The notes: generated from the sequence alone by a model not told the origin. A DNA stretch of 64,000 bases from Geobacillus thermodenitrificans subsp. thermodenitrificans DSM 465 (GCF_000496575.1 NZ_AYKT01000002.1:369600-433599), one strand, 5' to 3'; positions 19,437-29,067 are shown, numbered from the stretch's first letter. A program made the numbers and translations.

Positions 19437-20564
19437 ATGGCGGAAAAACCAGCCCAATCAAAGCAGGCGGAAGCTGCTGCCGACACGCTTGAGCAAGCGA
19501 AAGAGCAGCTCGCCGAGCTCGGCAAGAAACGCGGCATCCTCACGTACGAGGAAATCGCCGAGCGGCTCTCCGGCTTTGATTTGGACTCCGACCAGATGGA
19601 TGAATATTACGAATACCTTGCTGATCAGGGCATTGAAGTGATCAGCGAATCTGACATTGAGACCGATCCGGATATTGATGAACTGGTGAAGGAGGAAGAG
19701 TTCGACTTAAACGACTTGTCCGTTCCTCCTGGTGTGAAAATCAATGATCCGGTGCGCATGTACTTAAAAGAAATCGGCCGTGTTCCGCTTTTGTCGGCGG
19801 AAGAAGAGATCGAGCTGGCCAAACGGATCGAGCAAGGCGACGAAGAAGCGAAACGCCGGCTGACAGAAGCGAACCTCCGTCTCGTCGTCAGCATTGCCAA
19901 ACGGTATGTTGGCCGTGGTATGCTCTTTCTTGATTTGATCCAAGAAGGAAACATGGGATTGATCAAAGCGGTTGAAAAATTTGACTACCGCAAAGGCTAT
20001 AAATTCAGCACGTATGCGACATGGTGGATTCGCCAAGCCATTACAAGAGCGATCGCTGATCAGGCGCGGACGATCCGCATCCCTGTTCATATGGTTGAGA
20101 CGATCAATAAACTGATCCGTGTTCAACGGCAGTTGCTCCAAGACCTCGGGCGCGAACCAACGCCGGAAGAAATCGCCGAGGAAATGGACTTGACGCCGGA
20201 GAAAGTACGGGAAATTTTAAAAATCGCTCAAGAACCCGTGTCGCTCGAGACGCCGATCGGCGAGGAAGACGACTCGCACCTTGGTGATTTCATCGAAGAC
20301 CAAGAAGCGACATCGCCGTCGGAACACGCTGCGTACGAGCTGTTGAAAGAGCAGCTTGAAGATGTCCTTGATACGCTGACAGACCGTGAAGAAAACGTGC
20401 TCCGCCTTCGCTTCGGGCTGGACGACGGTCGGACGCGGACGTTGGAAGAGGTCGGGAAAGTGTTTGGTGTGACACGTGAACGCATTCGCCAAATCGAGGC
20501 CAAGGCGTTACGCAAGCTCCGCCATCCAAGCCGCAGCAAACGGCTGAAAGACTTTTTAGAATGA
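19437..20564 (+). CDS. sigA: Primary sigma factor SigA (RpoD)
   Basis: SigA directs RNA polymerase to housekeeping promoters. The 375-residue protein has region 1.1 (residues about 20-90), region 1.2 ([18 protein letters not shown]), region 2 with [25 protein letters not shown] and the -10 recognition helix [14 protein letters not shown], region 3, and region 4 with [19 protein letters not shown] for the -35 box. The start follows a strong AAAGGAGGTAATG. It is co-transcribed with dnaG, and a terminator follows. Confidence 0.98.
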   Translation: MAEKPAQSKQAEAAADTLEQAKEQLAELGKKRGILTYEEIAERLSGFDLDSDQMDEYYEYLADQGIEVISESDIETDPDIDELVKEEEFDLNDLSVPPGVKINDPVRMYLKEIGRVPLLSAEEEIELAKRIEQGDEEAKRRLTEANLRLVVSIAKRYVGRGMLFLDLIQEGNMGLIKAVEKFDYRKGYKFSTYATWWIRQAITRAIADQARTIRIPVHMVETINKLIRVQRQLLQDLGREPTPEEIAEEMDLTPEKVREILKIAQEPVSLETPIGEEDDSHLGDFIEDQEATSPSEHAAYELLKEQLEDVLDTLTDREENVLRLRFGLDDGRTRTLEEVGKVFGVTRERIRQIEAKALRKLRHPSRSKRLKDFLE

Positions 20565-20576
20565 TCGCTTTTTTCG

Positions 20577-20608
20577 TAGTTTACTTCTTCGGAAGTAAAC
20601 TATTTTCT
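20577..20608 (+). terminator. Terminator after dnaG-sigA
   Basis: A perfect 11-bp stem TAGTTTACTTC/GAAGTAAACTA with loop TTCG is followed by TTTTCTTT. Confidence 0.9.
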
Positions 20609-20633
20609 TTACCTGATGAAAGGTGATTGACGA

Positions 20634-21149
20634 ATGAATCGGCGACGACGGGAAACGATTATCCGAGAAATTGAATATTGGAAGCGTTCACGACTTCTTC
20701 CAGAACAATATTGCGACTATTTGCTTGCCCTCTATACGGAGGGCGATAGCCGCACGTGCGGCCGTCAGTGGACCGGTTCACTTGTCGCCGGTCTTTGTGT
20801 GTTGTTGGTAGCTGCTGCTCTTGCCATTTATTTTACTGAATTGTCATTCGTTTTGCAAACGCTCCTTGTATCACTTTTTTTGGTGGTTTGCTTGTTGCTT
20901 GTTTGGCGATGGAGGAAAGAGCGGCAGCTCCTTCATTTTCCGTTGATTGGCAGCGCCTGGCTGTTGCTTTTAGGGACTGTCGCTGGCAGCAGCCATTACT
21001 TTCCCGGCCAAAACGGCGTGCTCACGGCGACAGTGTTGGCTAATTGCAGTGTTTGGCTCGCCATTGGCCGCCTGTTTCGTCTCCATTATTTTTCTCTTGC
21101 TGCCGTTGTCGGGGGGATACTTATGGCGGTGATCGTTTGGTGGCGATGA
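20634..21149 (+). CDS. Membrane protein of unknown function
   Basis: A 171-residue protein I do not recognise. The N-terminus is basic and soluble (MNRRRRETIIREIEYWKRSRLLPEQY) and about five hydrophobic segments follow from residue 47 on. The N-terminal stretch resembles the helical region before the membrane part of DUF2157-like proteins, but I would not assign a family. It starts at ATG behind AAAGGTGATTG and stands between the sigA terminator and cccA. Confidence 0.75.
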   Translation: MNRRRRETIIREIEYWKRSRLLPEQYCDYLLALYTEGDSRTCGRQWTGSLVAGLCVLLVAAALAIYFTELSFVLQTLLVSLFLVVCLLLVWRWRKERQLLHFPLIGSAWLLLLGTVAGSSHYFPGQNGVLTATVLANCSVWLAIGRLFRLHYFSLAAVVGGILMAVIVWWR

Positions 21150-21187
21150 AGCCGGTTGCTCCCGTTTTGGAAACTTAGGGCTTTTCC

Positions 21188-21215
21188 TTGTCCACTATTT
21201 ACAGTACAATAAAAT
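21188..21215 (+). promoter_or_regulatory. Possible sigma-A promoter for cccA
   Basis: TTGTCC (21188-21193) and TAAAAT (21210-21215) are separated by 16 bp, about 40 bp before the cccA start. Confidence 0.45.
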
Positions 21216-21257
21216 TGTTTGCATCGTTCTTCATCATACATAAGGGAGGTAAAAAAG

Positions 21258-21620
21258 ATGAACCGCAATCCGCTCATCCCGTTTTTCATCATTATGGCAT
21301 TCGGGATTGTGCTGACGTTCGTCTTGTCGTTTAAAGGGCTAGGCGATGCGAAAGAGATGGCCGAAGAGAAAAAAGGCGGCGAAAAAACAGAACAGACCGC
21401 CGAATTTAATCCGGAGGATTTTTACAAGCAAACATGCGCCAGCTGTCACGGACAAAATTATGAAGGCGGCATGGGTCCGGCATTAAAAGGAGTCGGCGAA
21501 CGTCTGTCGGCGGACCAACTGAAAGACGTCCTTCAAAACGGGCGCGGTGGCATGCCGGGCGGGCTTGTGCCGGCTGACAACATCGATGCGATGACGAAAT
21601 GGTTGGCCGACTTAAAATAA
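21258..21620 (+). CDS. cccA: Cytochrome c550 (membrane-anchored)
   Basis: A small electron carrier of the respiratory chain. The 120-residue protein has one N-terminal membrane helix (PLIPFFIIMAFGIVLTFVLS), a charged spacer, and a class I cytochrome domain with heme motif CASCH (about residues 63-67) and a later GGMPGGLVP segment containing the axial Met. The start is ATG 21258 after AAGGGAGGT; the in-frame codons back to 21219 are not part of it. The position after sigA is conserved in Bacillus. Confidence 0.95.
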   Translation: MNRNPLIPFFIIMAFGIVLTFVLSFKGLGDAKEMAEEKKGGEKTEQTAEFNPEDFYKQTCASCHGQNYEGGMGPALKGVGERLSADQLKDVLQNGRGGMPGGLVPADNIDAMTKWLADLK

Positions 21621-21633
21621 TGATGATTGACGT

Positions 21634-21661
21634 CCCTTTGCCTTTGGCGAAGGGATGTTTT
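21634..21661 (+). terminator. Terminator after cccA
   Basis: CCCTTTGCC/GGCGAAGGG with loop TTT (stem of 9 bp including a T-G pair) is followed by ATGTTTTAT. Confidence 0.75.
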
Positions 21662-21680
21662 ATCATCTCCAACTACAAAG

Positions 21681-21712
21681 CTCCCGCTTCACATCGTGAG
21701 TGTAGGTGGGAG
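21681..21712 (+). repeat. IS200/IS605-right-end-like hairpin
   Basis: CTCCCGC (21681-21687) pairs with GTGGGAG (21706-21712) and TTCAC pairs with GTGAG, leaving TGTAG bulged on the 3' side. This two-tier hairpin with a GTAGGTGGGAGTA end resembles the subterminal hairpins of IS200/IS605 (TnpB-type) right ends. No T run follows, so it is not a terminator. It looks like a small relic between cccA and trmK. The family call is from memory of such ends. Confidence 0.4.
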
Positions 21713-21806
21713 TACAATAAAGGCAAGCAAATTTGAAAAAAGGAGGGAAATGCGGGCCGCCTTCGCACGGCAGCTGAGAGAAGGTTGGTCGCGCCCTTGG
21801 TGGATT

Positions 21807-22511
21807 ATGAACGAATTTCACCTATCCAAACGGCTCGCAACGGTCGCTTCCTTTATCCCGAAAGGGGCAGTGCTCGCTGATATCGGTTCAGATCACGCCT
21901 ATTTGCCTTGCTATGCCTGTTTGCACGGCTATGCGACCAAAGCTATCGCCGGCGAAGTGGCGGACGGGCCGCTCCGTTCAGCGCAGCAGCAAGTGGAAAA
22001 GTCCGGGCTTTCCCATCTCATTTCCGTGCGCAAAGGAGACGGGCTGGCTGTCATTGCTCCGGGGGAAGCTGATTGCATCACGATCGCTGGCATGGGCGGC
22101 GCCTTGATTACCCGGATTTTGGGGGATGGAGAAGAAAAGCTGGCCGGTGTCAAACGGCTCATTTTGCAGCCGAACATTGGCGCCGAGCTTGTCCGCCGCT
22201 GGCTTCTTGACCACGGATGGGAGCTGGTGGCCGAACGCATTTTGAAAGAAGATGGGCAAATTTATGAAGTGCTTGTTGCTGAGTGCGGTGACGCTCGGCG
22301 GCCGTATCGCAATTTGGAGGCGGAACTGATTTTAGGGCCGTTTTTGCTCCAAGAAAATAGCGAGGTATTCCGCGAAAAATGGCAGCGTGAACTCCAGCAT
22401 TGGAAGCGGATTATTGCCGATTTAGCGGAGAAGGGAGAAAGTGAATCGGCTCGGGAGAAAAAGCGTGAACTGGAGAAAAAAGTCCAATTGGTAGAGGAGG
22501 CGTTGGCATGA
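21807..22511 (+). CDS. trmK: tRNA (adenine-22-N1)-methyltransferase
   Basis: TrmK (YqfN) methylates N1 of adenine-22 in tRNAs using SAM. The 234-residue protein begins MNEFHLSKRLATVASFIP as in Bacillus, has motif I VLADIGSDHAYLPC and the active-site stretch ITIAGMGGALI, and ends in a charged coiled coil (from about residue 185). ATG 21807 gives the family N-terminus but has only a weak GGTGG site. An in-frame ATG at 21750 lies 2 bp after AGGAGGG and would add 19 residues. The stop overlaps yqfO. Confidence 0.93.
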   Translation: MNEFHLSKRLATVASFIPKGAVLADIGSDHAYLPCYACLHGYATKAIAGEVADGPLRSAQQQVEKSGLSHLISVRKGDGLAVIAPGEADCITIAGMGGALITRILGDGEEKLAGVKRLILQPNIGAELVRRWLLDHGWELVAERILKEDGQIYEVLVAECGDARRPYRNLEAELILGPFLLQENSEVFREKWQRELQHWKRIIADLAEKGESESAREKKRELEKKVQLVEEALA

Positions 22512-23629
22512 GCCGCATTCCGTACGGCTACGAGGTCATTCAGCTTTTCGAGCAGCTCGCCCCGAAGTCATTAGCCATGGAGGGAGACCGGATCGGCCTG
22601 CAAATCGGAACGTTGAACAAGCCGGTCAAAAAAGTGATGGTTGCCCTTGATGTGCTCGAAGATGTTATCGCTGAAGCTGTTGATCAACAAGTCGATTTAA
22701 TTATCGCTCACCATCCGCCGCTCTATCGACCACTGAAACAGCTGTTGACCGATGACGGACATGGTCGGATGATCGCGGCATGCGTCAAGCACGACATTGC
22801 CGTGTACGCTGCTCATACGAATTTAGATGTCGCCGCTGGCGGATTGAACGACTGGCTCGCTGAAGCGCTTGGTTTACATGAAACGACCGTGCTTGTGCCA
22901 ACATACACGGAAGCGCTGAAAAAGCTTGTCGTCTATGTGCCGACGAGCCACGCTGAGGCGGTGCGGGCGGCCATAGGCGATGCCGGTGCCGGTCATATTG
23001 GCCGTTACAGTCATTGTACGTTCAACAGCCGCGGCATCGGAACGTTTTTGCCGGAAGAAGGGGCCCAGCCGTTTATCGGCGAGCAAGGGCGGCTTGAGGA
23101 AGTGGAGGAAGTTCGCATTGAAACGATCGTTCCGGCCTCGCTTGAGCGCCAAGTGATCGAGGCGATGCTCGCCGCCCATCCGTATGAAGAGGTGGCGTAC
23201 GACATTTATCCGCTTGACAACGAAGGGCGTCGATTCGGACTCGGTCGCATTGGTCGGTTGCCGCAGCCGGTGACGTTACGCGCCTTTGCCGAACAAGTGA
23301 AAACAGCATTTTCCGTTCCGGCTGTGCGTGTTGTCGGCCGGCTTGATGACCTTGTGCAAACTGTTGCCGTGCTTGGCGGAGACGGAAATAAGTTTGTCGC
23401 TGCCGCCGCATCGGCTGGGGCTGATGTGTATGTAACCGGGGATGTGTATTATCATACCGCCCATGACGCCCAAGCGCTCGGTCTCCATCTTGTCGATCCC
23501 GGACATAACGTCGAAAAAGTAATGAAACAAGGCGTCGCCCGTTATTTAACCGCCGAACTCACGAAGCGGCAGTGGGAGGCGGAGGTCATCGTTTCAAACG
23601 TCCATACCGATCCGTTTCAGTTCGTGTGA
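22508..23629 (+). CDS. yqfO: Nif3-like dinuclear metal protein YqfO
   Basis: A 373-residue Nif3/GTP-cyclohydrolase I type 2-related protein. The two outer thirds form the Nif3 fold with metal motifs IIAHHPPLY, AAHTNLD and GDVYYHTAHDAQ. The middle third (about 125-235) is the inserted PII/CutA-like domain containing HPYEEVAYDIYPL. Homologues are hexameric, but the in vivo reaction is unsettled. It is translationally coupled to trmK, the same pairing as in Bacillus, which suggests a shared role around tRNA or metabolite repair. Confidence 0.93.
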   Translation: MSRIPYGYEVIQLFEQLAPKSLAMEGDRIGLQIGTLNKPVKKVMVALDVLEDVIAEAVDQQVDLIIAHHPPLYRPLKQLLTDDGHGRMIAACVKHDIAVYAAHTNLDVAAGGLNDWLAEALGLHETTVLVPTYTEALKKLVVYVPTSHAEAVRAAIGDAGAGHIGRYSHCTFNSRGIGTFLPEEGAQPFIGEQGRLEEVEEVRIETIVPASLERQVIEAMLAAHPYEEVAYDIYPLDNEGRRFGLGRIGRLPQPVTLRAFAEQVKTAFSVPAVRVVGRLDDLVQTVAVLGGDGNKFVAAAASAGADVYVTGDVYYHTAHDAQALGLHLVDPGHNVEKVMKQGVARYLTAELTKRQWEAEVIVSNVHTDPFQFV

Positions 23630-23640
23630 GCGGAGATGAA

Positions 23641-23692
23641 AAAAGGCTGTCCTGCAAGCGGTTCAACCGCTTGTTCAGGATAGCCTTTGTTT
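23641..23692 (+). terminator. Bidirectional terminator between yqfO and ispH
   Basis: GGCTGTCCTG (23645-23654) pairs with CAGGATAGCC (23676-23685), and an inner AGCGGTT/AACCGCT hairpin extends it. AAAA lies before it and TTTGTTT after it, so it can serve both convergent genes. Confidence 0.8.
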
Positions 23693-23707
23693 ATGGACGA
23701 ACGGCTG

Positions 23708-24658
23708 TTATTCTTCTTTCTTTGTTTTTACCTTCGGCAAGATTTTTTGCAGCGGCACTTTCCGTTCCCGCTCCCATGTTGCCGGATCGTTCGGGTCGAA
23801 TTGCTCTAAAAAGTCGATTACTTCTTTCGTAATCGGCGTCGGAGTGGAAGCGCCAGCTGTGACAGCCACCTTTTTCGCGTTTTTAATCCAGTTGATATCA
23901 ATTTCCGTTACATCAGCGATACGGTATGCTTTCGTGCCGGCAATTTCTTCCGATACTTGAGCAAGGCGGTTTGAGTTGTTGCTGCGCGGATCGCCGACAA
24001 CGATCGTCACATCCGCTTCCTTCGCTTGCTCGGCAACCGCTTCTTGACGAAGCTGGGTCGCGAGGCAAATTTCTTTATGCATTTCGACATGCGGGTATTT
24101 TTCTTTCACTTTCGCCATAATATCGGCTACATCCCATTGGCTCATCGTCGTTTGGTTTGTAACCATGAGACGTTCGTTTTTAAGAGAAAGCCGCTCAACA
24201 TCGTCTGGCGTTTCGACGAGATGAATGCGCTCCGGATTGATGCCGACCGCTCCTTCCGGTTCCGGATGTCCTTTTTTGCCGATGTAGATAATATCGTAAC
24301 CATCAGCGAGCTTTTGCTCGATGAGCCGATGCGTTTTCGTGACGTCCGGGCATGTTGCATCGATCGTCACTAGCCCTTTTTCGAGCGCGCGTTTTTTCAC
24401 TTCTGGAGACACGCCGTGGGCGGTGAAAATCACTGTGCCTCGATCAATTTTTTCTAAAATTTCCAGCCGATTTTCTCCATCCAGCGTAATGATACCCTCT
24501 TCGGCAAACGCGTCCGTGACGTGTTTATTATGGACGATCATGCCGAGGATGTAAATCGGCCGCGGCAATGATGGGTCTAATGCCGCATTGCGGGCGATGA
24601 CCATCGCATCGACAACTCCGTAGCAATACCCGCGAGGGGTAATTTTAATCACTTCCAT
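23708..24658 (-). CDS. ispH: 4-hydroxy-3-methylbut-2-enyl diphosphate reductase
   Basis: IspH (LytB) is the last enzyme of the non-mevalonate isoprenoid pathway, making IPP and DMAPP with a 4Fe-4S cluster. The 316-residue protein has the three cluster cysteines in [21 protein letters not shown] and KEICLATQ, and the substrate-contact stretch [12 protein letters not shown]. ispG of the same pathway is also in this window (32219-33343). The gene runs opposite to yqfO. Confidence 0.97.
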   Translation of the reverse strand: MEVIKITPRGYCYGVVDAMVIARNAALDPSLPRPIYILGMIVHNKHVTDAFAEEGIITLDGENRLEILEKIDRGTVIFTAHGVSPEVKKRALEKGLVTIDATCPDVTKTHRLIEQKLADGYDIIYIGKKGHPEPEGAVGINPERIHLVETPDDVERLSLKNERLMVTNQTTMSQWDVADIMAKVKEKYPHVEMHKEICLATQLRQEAVAEQAKEADVTIVVGDPRSNNSNRLAQVSEEIAGTKAYRIADVTEIDINWIKNAKKVAVTAGASTPTPITKEVIDFLEQFDPNDPATWERERKVPLQKILPKVKTKKEE

Positions 24659-24737
24659 TGTTTTCCCTCCCTGCCGCCGATCCGTGGCGGTTTTCCTTTT
24701 TCATTATATCTGAGAGAACAGGATAAGACAAAGAATA

Positions 24738-24757
24738 ACCGCCCTAAGAGGGCGGGA
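24738..24757 (-). terminator. Terminator after yqfQ
   Basis: On the minus strand CCGCCCT and AGGGCGG pair with a 3-base loop and are followed by TTATTCTTT, just after the yqfQ stop. Confidence 0.7.
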
Positions 24758-24764
24758 GAGAGGT

Positions 24765-25304
24765 TTATATATACAGTTTTGGCGTTGATGGTCTCGGTGT
24801 GGTCGGTATTTGTTTTTCTTGTGAATCTTCATGATTGGCCTGCGGAACAGGGCGTTTTTTGGCCTCCCGCTCGGCCGGCTTTTGTTTTGTTTCTTTTGCC
24901 GGTGCGCTTTCTGTCGATTTCGTTTCTCCGTCTTCTTCATCGGCTGTCTTCAACTCACGGAAAATGCGAATCATGGCTGGAAGGTTGCGGATGAGCGGGC
25001 CATATTGTTGCACCATTGGCATGACGTTTTGCGCGACGCTGAGCATTTTTTGTACGTTATTTAACATGCCGATGAATCCACCGCTTGTGTTCGCTGCTGT
25101 AGCGGTATTGGCGGCGGTGTTTTGCAGCAACGGTAATCCCCACGGGGATGAAGCGGCGACCGGCGGCTGTCCGCGAGAAAATAGACGGGCCAGTAGACCA
25201 CCGGCGCCGCCAGGGCGGGGAACGCCAGCCGGCATGTGGGGGAACGGGGCGGGCGGCATACCGACGAACCGGGAAGGGACCATCGGCGGCCGACTGTATC
25301 TCAT
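24765..25304 (-). CDS. yqfQ: YqfQ/VrrA-like protein
   Basis: A 179-residue low-complexity protein similar to Bacillus YqfQ and B. anthracis VrrA. The first 45 residues are rich in Pro, Gly and Arg, a helical stretch follows (GFIGMLNNVQKMLSVAQNVM, then QYGPLIRNLPAMIRIFREL), and the tail from about 120 is a disordered Lys/Glu/Pro segment. Function is unknown; members are sporulation-linked in Bacillus. Repeat number variation in such genes is known from VrrA. It lies next to ispH as in Bacillus. Confidence 0.8.
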   Translation of the reverse strand: MRYSRPPMVPSRFVGMPPAPFPHMPAGVPRPGGAGGLLARLFSRGQPPVAASSPWGLPLLQNTAANTATAANTSGGFIGMLNNVQKMLSVAQNVMPMVQQYGPLIRNLPAMIRIFRELKTADEEDGETKSTESAPAKETKQKPAEREAKKRPVPQANHEDSQEKQIPTTPRPSTPKLYI

Positions 25305-25476
25305 GGCAGTTGCCTCCTTTCCATCGTACAGATGAACAATCGTCCTCCTTCATAAAATATGCGGGAAGAGTGGGAAAGGTTTTTCAGCTGCCATCGTCTT
25401 TAGTTGCGGTGGGCCGCAAATATTCGCTATAATGATGGAGCGTACAAAGGGCGTATATAGAAGGGAGTGGTACTTG

Positions 25477-26787
25477 ATGGCAGAGACGCAATTTACCCGG
25501 TTTCCATTTCAGCCATTTGTGATCGAGGCGATTCAAGCGCTTCGTTTTTATAAGCCGACGGAAATTCAAGAGCGCATCATTCCGAGAGCATTGCGTGGGG
25601 AAAGCATGGTTGGCCAGTCGCAGACTGGGACGGGAAAAACACACGCCTATTTATTGCCGATCATCGAAAAGATCGACCCGGAGCGCGCTGAAGTGCAGGC
25701 AGTCATTACAGCGCCGACGCGCGAGTTGGCGACGCAAATTTACCATGAAACGTTAAAGATCACGAAATTTTGCCCGAAAGACCGGATGATTGTCGCTCGC
25801 TGTTTCATCGGTGGGACGGATAAGCAAAAGGCGCTTGAAAAGCTCCACGTGCAGCCGCATATTGTGATCGGTACGCCTGGGCGCATTAACGATTTTATCC
25901 GCGAGCAGGCGCTTGATGTACACACGGCGCGCACCCTCGTCGTCGATGAAGCCGATTTAATGCTCGATATGGGGTTTATCACCGATGTCGACCAAATCGC
26001 GGCCCGGATGCCGAAAGAGCTGCAAATGCTTGTCTTTTCGGCGACGATTCCGGAAAAGCTGAAGCCATTTTTGAAAAAATATATGGAAAATCCGACATTC
26101 ATCCAGGTCGAGCCGAAACAGACAGCGAATAAAAACATTGAGCATGTGCTCATTCCACTACGCGGCCGTGAAAAGGTCAAGCTGCTTTATGATGTGCTTG
26201 TCAGCTACAATCCATATTTAGCCATTGTGTTCGTGAATACGAGAAAGAGGGCTGATGAAGTCGCCGATCAGCTTGCCGAACAAGGACTGAAAGTCGGTGT
26301 ATTGCACGGTGATTTGACGCCGCGCGAGCGGAAAAAGATGATGAACCAAATTCGCGATTTGGAGTTTCAATACGTCGTTGCCACTGATTTGGCGGCGCGC
26401 GGCATTGATATCGAAGGCGTGAGCCATGTCATCAACTATGAGTTGCCCGATGATTTGCAGTTTTACATTCATCGAGCTGGGAGGACGGCACGCGCCGGTT
26501 ATAGCGGCATTGCGGCGACCATTTACGAACCGACCGACCAAGATGCGATTGCTCGATTGGAAAAAATGGGGATTTCATTTGTTCATCGCGACCTCGTGCG
26601 TGGTGAATGGAAGGATCTTCCACCTTGGAATCGGCGGAGCAAGCGAGCTGGTGAGAAGGAAGATGACCTCGCGCTGCTTGTTGCGAAGCTGAAAAAAGCG
26701 AAACAAGTGAAACCGGGCTATAAGAAAAAGCTGCGCGCCGAGCTTGAGAAGAAGAAAAAGCGGCTGAGCCGCTTCAAAAAATCGTAG
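25477..26787 (+). CDS. cshB: DEAD-box RNA helicase CshB
   Basis: An ATP-dependent RNA helicase of the cold-shock/ribosome-assembly group. The 436-residue protein has Q motif FQPFVIEAIQALRFYKPTEIQ, motif I SQTGTGKT, Ia PTRELATQ, motif II VVDEADLMLDMG, motif III FSATI, and motif VI HRAGRTARAG, then a basic tail (KKKLRAELEKKKKRLSRFKKS) for RNA contact. The ATG at 25477 follows AAGGGAGTGG. It pairs with nfo immediately downstream, as in Bacillus yqfR-yqfS. Confidence 0.95.
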   Translation: MAETQFTRFPFQPFVIEAIQALRFYKPTEIQERIIPRALRGESMVGQSQTGTGKTHAYLLPIIEKIDPERAEVQAVITAPTRELATQIYHETLKITKFCPKDRMIVARCFIGGTDKQKALEKLHVQPHIVIGTPGRINDFIREQALDVHTARTLVVDEADLMLDMGFITDVDQIAARMPKELQMLVFSATIPEKLKPFLKKYMENPTFIQVEPKQTANKNIEHVLIPLRGREKVKLLYDVLVSYNPYLAIVFVNTRKRADEVADQLAEQGLKVGVLHGDLTPRERKKMMNQIRDLEFQYVVATDLAARGIDIEGVSHVINYELPDDLQFYIHRAGRTARAGYSGIAATIYEPTDQDAIARLEKMGISFVHRDLVRGEWKDLPPWNRRSKRAGEKEDDLALLVAKLKKAKQVKPGYKKKLRAELEKKKKRLSRFKKS

Positions 26788-26824
26788 TCTTCGTTGTGTA
26801 TGGAGATAAAAGGGAGAGAAGGAC

Positions 26825-27724
26825 ATGTTAAAAATCGGTTCACACGTTTCGATGAGCGGCAAAAAAATGCTGCTCGCCGCCAGTGAGGAGGCGGTATCGT
26901 ACGGAGCGAACACGTTTATGATTTACACTGGAGCGCCGCAAAACACAAGGCGCAAAGCCATCGAAGAGCTGAATATTGAAGCCGGGCACGAGCATATGAA
27001 GGCGCACGGTATTGAGGACATTGTCGTCCACGCTCCGTATATTATCAATATCGGCAACACGAAAAATCCCGATACGTTTGCGCTTGGCGTTAATTTTTTG
27101 CGCGCTGAAATCGAACGAACGGAAGCGATCGGGGCGAAGCAACTTGTGTTGCACCCGGGCGCCCATGTCGGCGCTGGAGCGGAAGCCGGGCTCCGGCAGA
27201 TCATCCGTGGACTGAATGAAGTGTTGACGCGCGAGCAGACAGTTGAAATCGCTCTTGAAACGATGGCCGGTAAAGGATCGGAATGCGGGCGCACGTTTGA
27301 AGAGCTGGCGTATATTATCGATGGCGTTGCCTATAACGACAAGCTGTCCGTCTGCTTTGACACATGTCATACGCATGATGCCGGCTATGACATTGTTAAC
27401 GATTTTGACGGCGTTCTTTCCGAATTCGACCGGGTGATCGGTCTTGAACGTCTGAAAGTGCTGCATATTAATGACAGCAAAAACCCGCGCGGCAGCCGGA
27501 AAGACCGCCACGAAAACATCGGTTTCGGTCATATCGGATTTCGTGCACTGAATTACATCGTCCATCACCCGCAGCTTGCGGACATTCCGAAAATTTTAGA
27601 AACGCCGTATGTTGGAGAGGATAAAAACAATAAAAAACCGCCGTACAAACATGAAATCGCTATGCTGCGGGCACAGACATTTGATGATCAGTTGCTGGAA
27701 AAAATTGTTGCTGATACGCAATAA
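26825..27724 (+). CDS. nfo: Endonuclease IV
   Basis: Nfo cuts DNA 5' of abasic sites in base-excision repair using three zinc ions. The 299-residue TIM-barrel protein shows [13 protein letters not shown] at the N-terminus and the metal-binding motifs [23 protein letters not shown] and [12 protein letters not shown]. The length is a little above E. coli Nfo and normal for Bacilli, where the enzyme protects spores. It starts behind GGGAGAAGG. Confidence 0.97.
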
Positions 27725-27744
27725 AAAGAGATTCCAGCCTTATT

Positions 27745-28005
27745 TCACTTTTTCTGTACAAATTTTAAAAACAGTTCGTTCGCTTTCTTGGCGATCTCCG
27801 GCGACGTGATTTTGGCTAGTTCGCGCACCCATTTTTTCCGCTCCTCGGGGTCGAAGACGTTAATGTCATTCGTTCGGGCAAGATGAAGAATTTTTTTCGC
27901 CTGATTGACCGTAATTGGCAAACCGTAATCTCGACTGTACGCAACGAGTTCTTCCGGAGTGATCGTTTTTAATTTTTGTTTCACGAGCTGTTGGTAAAAG
28001 TTCAT
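27745..28005 (-). CDS. yqfT: DUF2624 protein YqfT
   Basis: An 86-residue soluble protein matching the YqfT family (MNFYQQLVKQKLKTITPEEL; later VNQAKKILHLAR). Most of it is predicted helix. No function is known. It is convergent with nfo and divergent from yqfU. It has the ribosome site AAGGAGGGAGC on the minus strand before its ATG. Confidence 0.85.
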   Translation of the reverse strand: MNFYQQLVKQKLKTITPEELVAYSRDYGLPITVNQAKKILHLARTNDINVFDPEERKKWVRELAKITSPEIAKKANELFLKFVQKK

Positions 28006-28103
28006 GGCAGCTCCCTCCTTGTTTCTGTTCCATCATATGATGCGAACGGAAGAGAGGTGTATAGTATAATGAAAATGCAAAGTAAAAGAGAAGGGGTGGA
28101 AGT

Positions 28104-28985
28104 TTGGCGCCGAAACAACATAAAAAAGAACCATTGAAGCGTGTGTTGTATCGGGTATTAATGATCATCATTGGGGCCTGCTTGGCGGCGTTCGCTATCG
28201 AGCGGCTGCTTGTTCCAAATAAAATGATCGATGGCGGCATTATCGGTGTATCGCTTATTTTGGACTATTTAATTCCTGATGAATGGGGACTGTTGAATTT
28301 TGCCACGCTCGTCATTATTTTAAACGCACCATTTATGTATTTTGGCTATAAGCAAATTGGTAAAACGTTTATGTTATCAACGATTTTAGGGGTCGTTATT
28401 CTCGGGGGCGCTGAGCGATATTTTCATCATTTTGCCCCGCTGACGAATCAGCCGATTTTAGCAGCCGTCTTTGGCGGCTTGGCGCTCGGGCTTGGCGTCG
28501 GGCTTGTCATCCGCCATGGAGGATCGCTTGATGGGACAGAAATATTAGGCATTTTATTGACAAAGAAAATTCCATTTTCCGTCGGCGAGTTCGTCATGTT
28601 TGTCAACGTGTTTATTTTCGGTTGGGCAGCGTTTGTGCTCGGGCTCGAGCCAGCGATGTATTCGGTGATGACGTATTACATTGCTTCCAAAATGATTGAT
28701 GCGGTGGTCGAAGGGCTTGATGAGACACGGGCGGCCTTTATTGTTACTGATCATTATGAAGAAATTTCGAGTGCTATTTTACACCGTCTCGGCCGTGGGA
28801 CGACGAAGTTAATTGGCAAAGGCGGCTACACGGACGAACAAAAAGAAATCATTTATGCTGTCGTTACGCGTCTGGAAGTGACCAAGTTGAAATCGATCAT
28901 TAATGAAATTGATCCGAATGCGTTTATTACGATTATGGCGACCCATGAAGTGCGCGGAGCCCGTTTTAAATCGGCAATTCACTAA
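28104..28985 (+). CDS. yqfU: YitT-family membrane protein YqfU
   Basis: A 293-residue YitT/DUF161-DUF2179 protein: five to six membrane helices in the first 190 residues, then a cytoplasmic DUF2179 domain ([23 protein letters not shown] ... DPNAFITI). Substrate unknown; relatives are suggested transporters. The start is TTG 28104 ([10 protein letters not shown]) behind AAGGGGTGG. A TATAAT box at about 28064 probably drives it. Confidence 0.88.
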   Translation: MAPKQHKKEPLKRVLYRVLMIIIGACLAAFAIERLLVPNKMIDGGIIGVSLILDYLIPDEWGLLNFATLVIILNAPFMYFGYKQIGKTFMLSTILGVVILGGAERYFHHFAPLTNQPILAAVFGGLALGLGVGLVIRHGGSLDGTEILGILLTKKIPFSVGEFVMFVNVFIFGWAAFVLGLEPAMYSVMTYYIASKMIDAVVEGLDETRAAFIVTDHYEEISSAILHRLGRGTTKLIGKGGYTDEQKEIIYAVVTRLEVTKLKSIINEIDPNAFITIMATHEVRGARFKSAIH

Positions 28986-28987
28986 GG

Positions 28988-29016
28988 TTTACAAAATGAG
29001 CGTGATCGGTTATACT
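28988..29016 (+). promoter_or_regulatory. Promoter of the znuC-znuB-zur operon
   Basis: -35 TTTACA (28988-28993) and -10 TATACT (29011-29016) with exactly 17 bp between, starting 2 bp after the yqfU stop and 50-80 bp before znuC. Confidence 0.75.
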
Positions 29017-29029
29017 TGCACACAGGCAT

Positions 29030-29050
29030 AAATCGTAACGATTCTGAATT
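29030..29050 (+). promoter_or_regulatory. Zur operator
   Basis: The 21 bp starting AAATCGTAAC and ending GATTCTGAATT match the Bacillus Zur box (AAATCGTAAT-N-ATTACGATTT) at 16 of 20 defined positions, with the left half perfect for nine bases. It lies just past the expected transcription start of the zinc operon, so bound Zur would block clearance of the polymerase. Confidence 0.7.
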
Positions 29051-29067
29051 AGCAGGGGAGAACGGTC

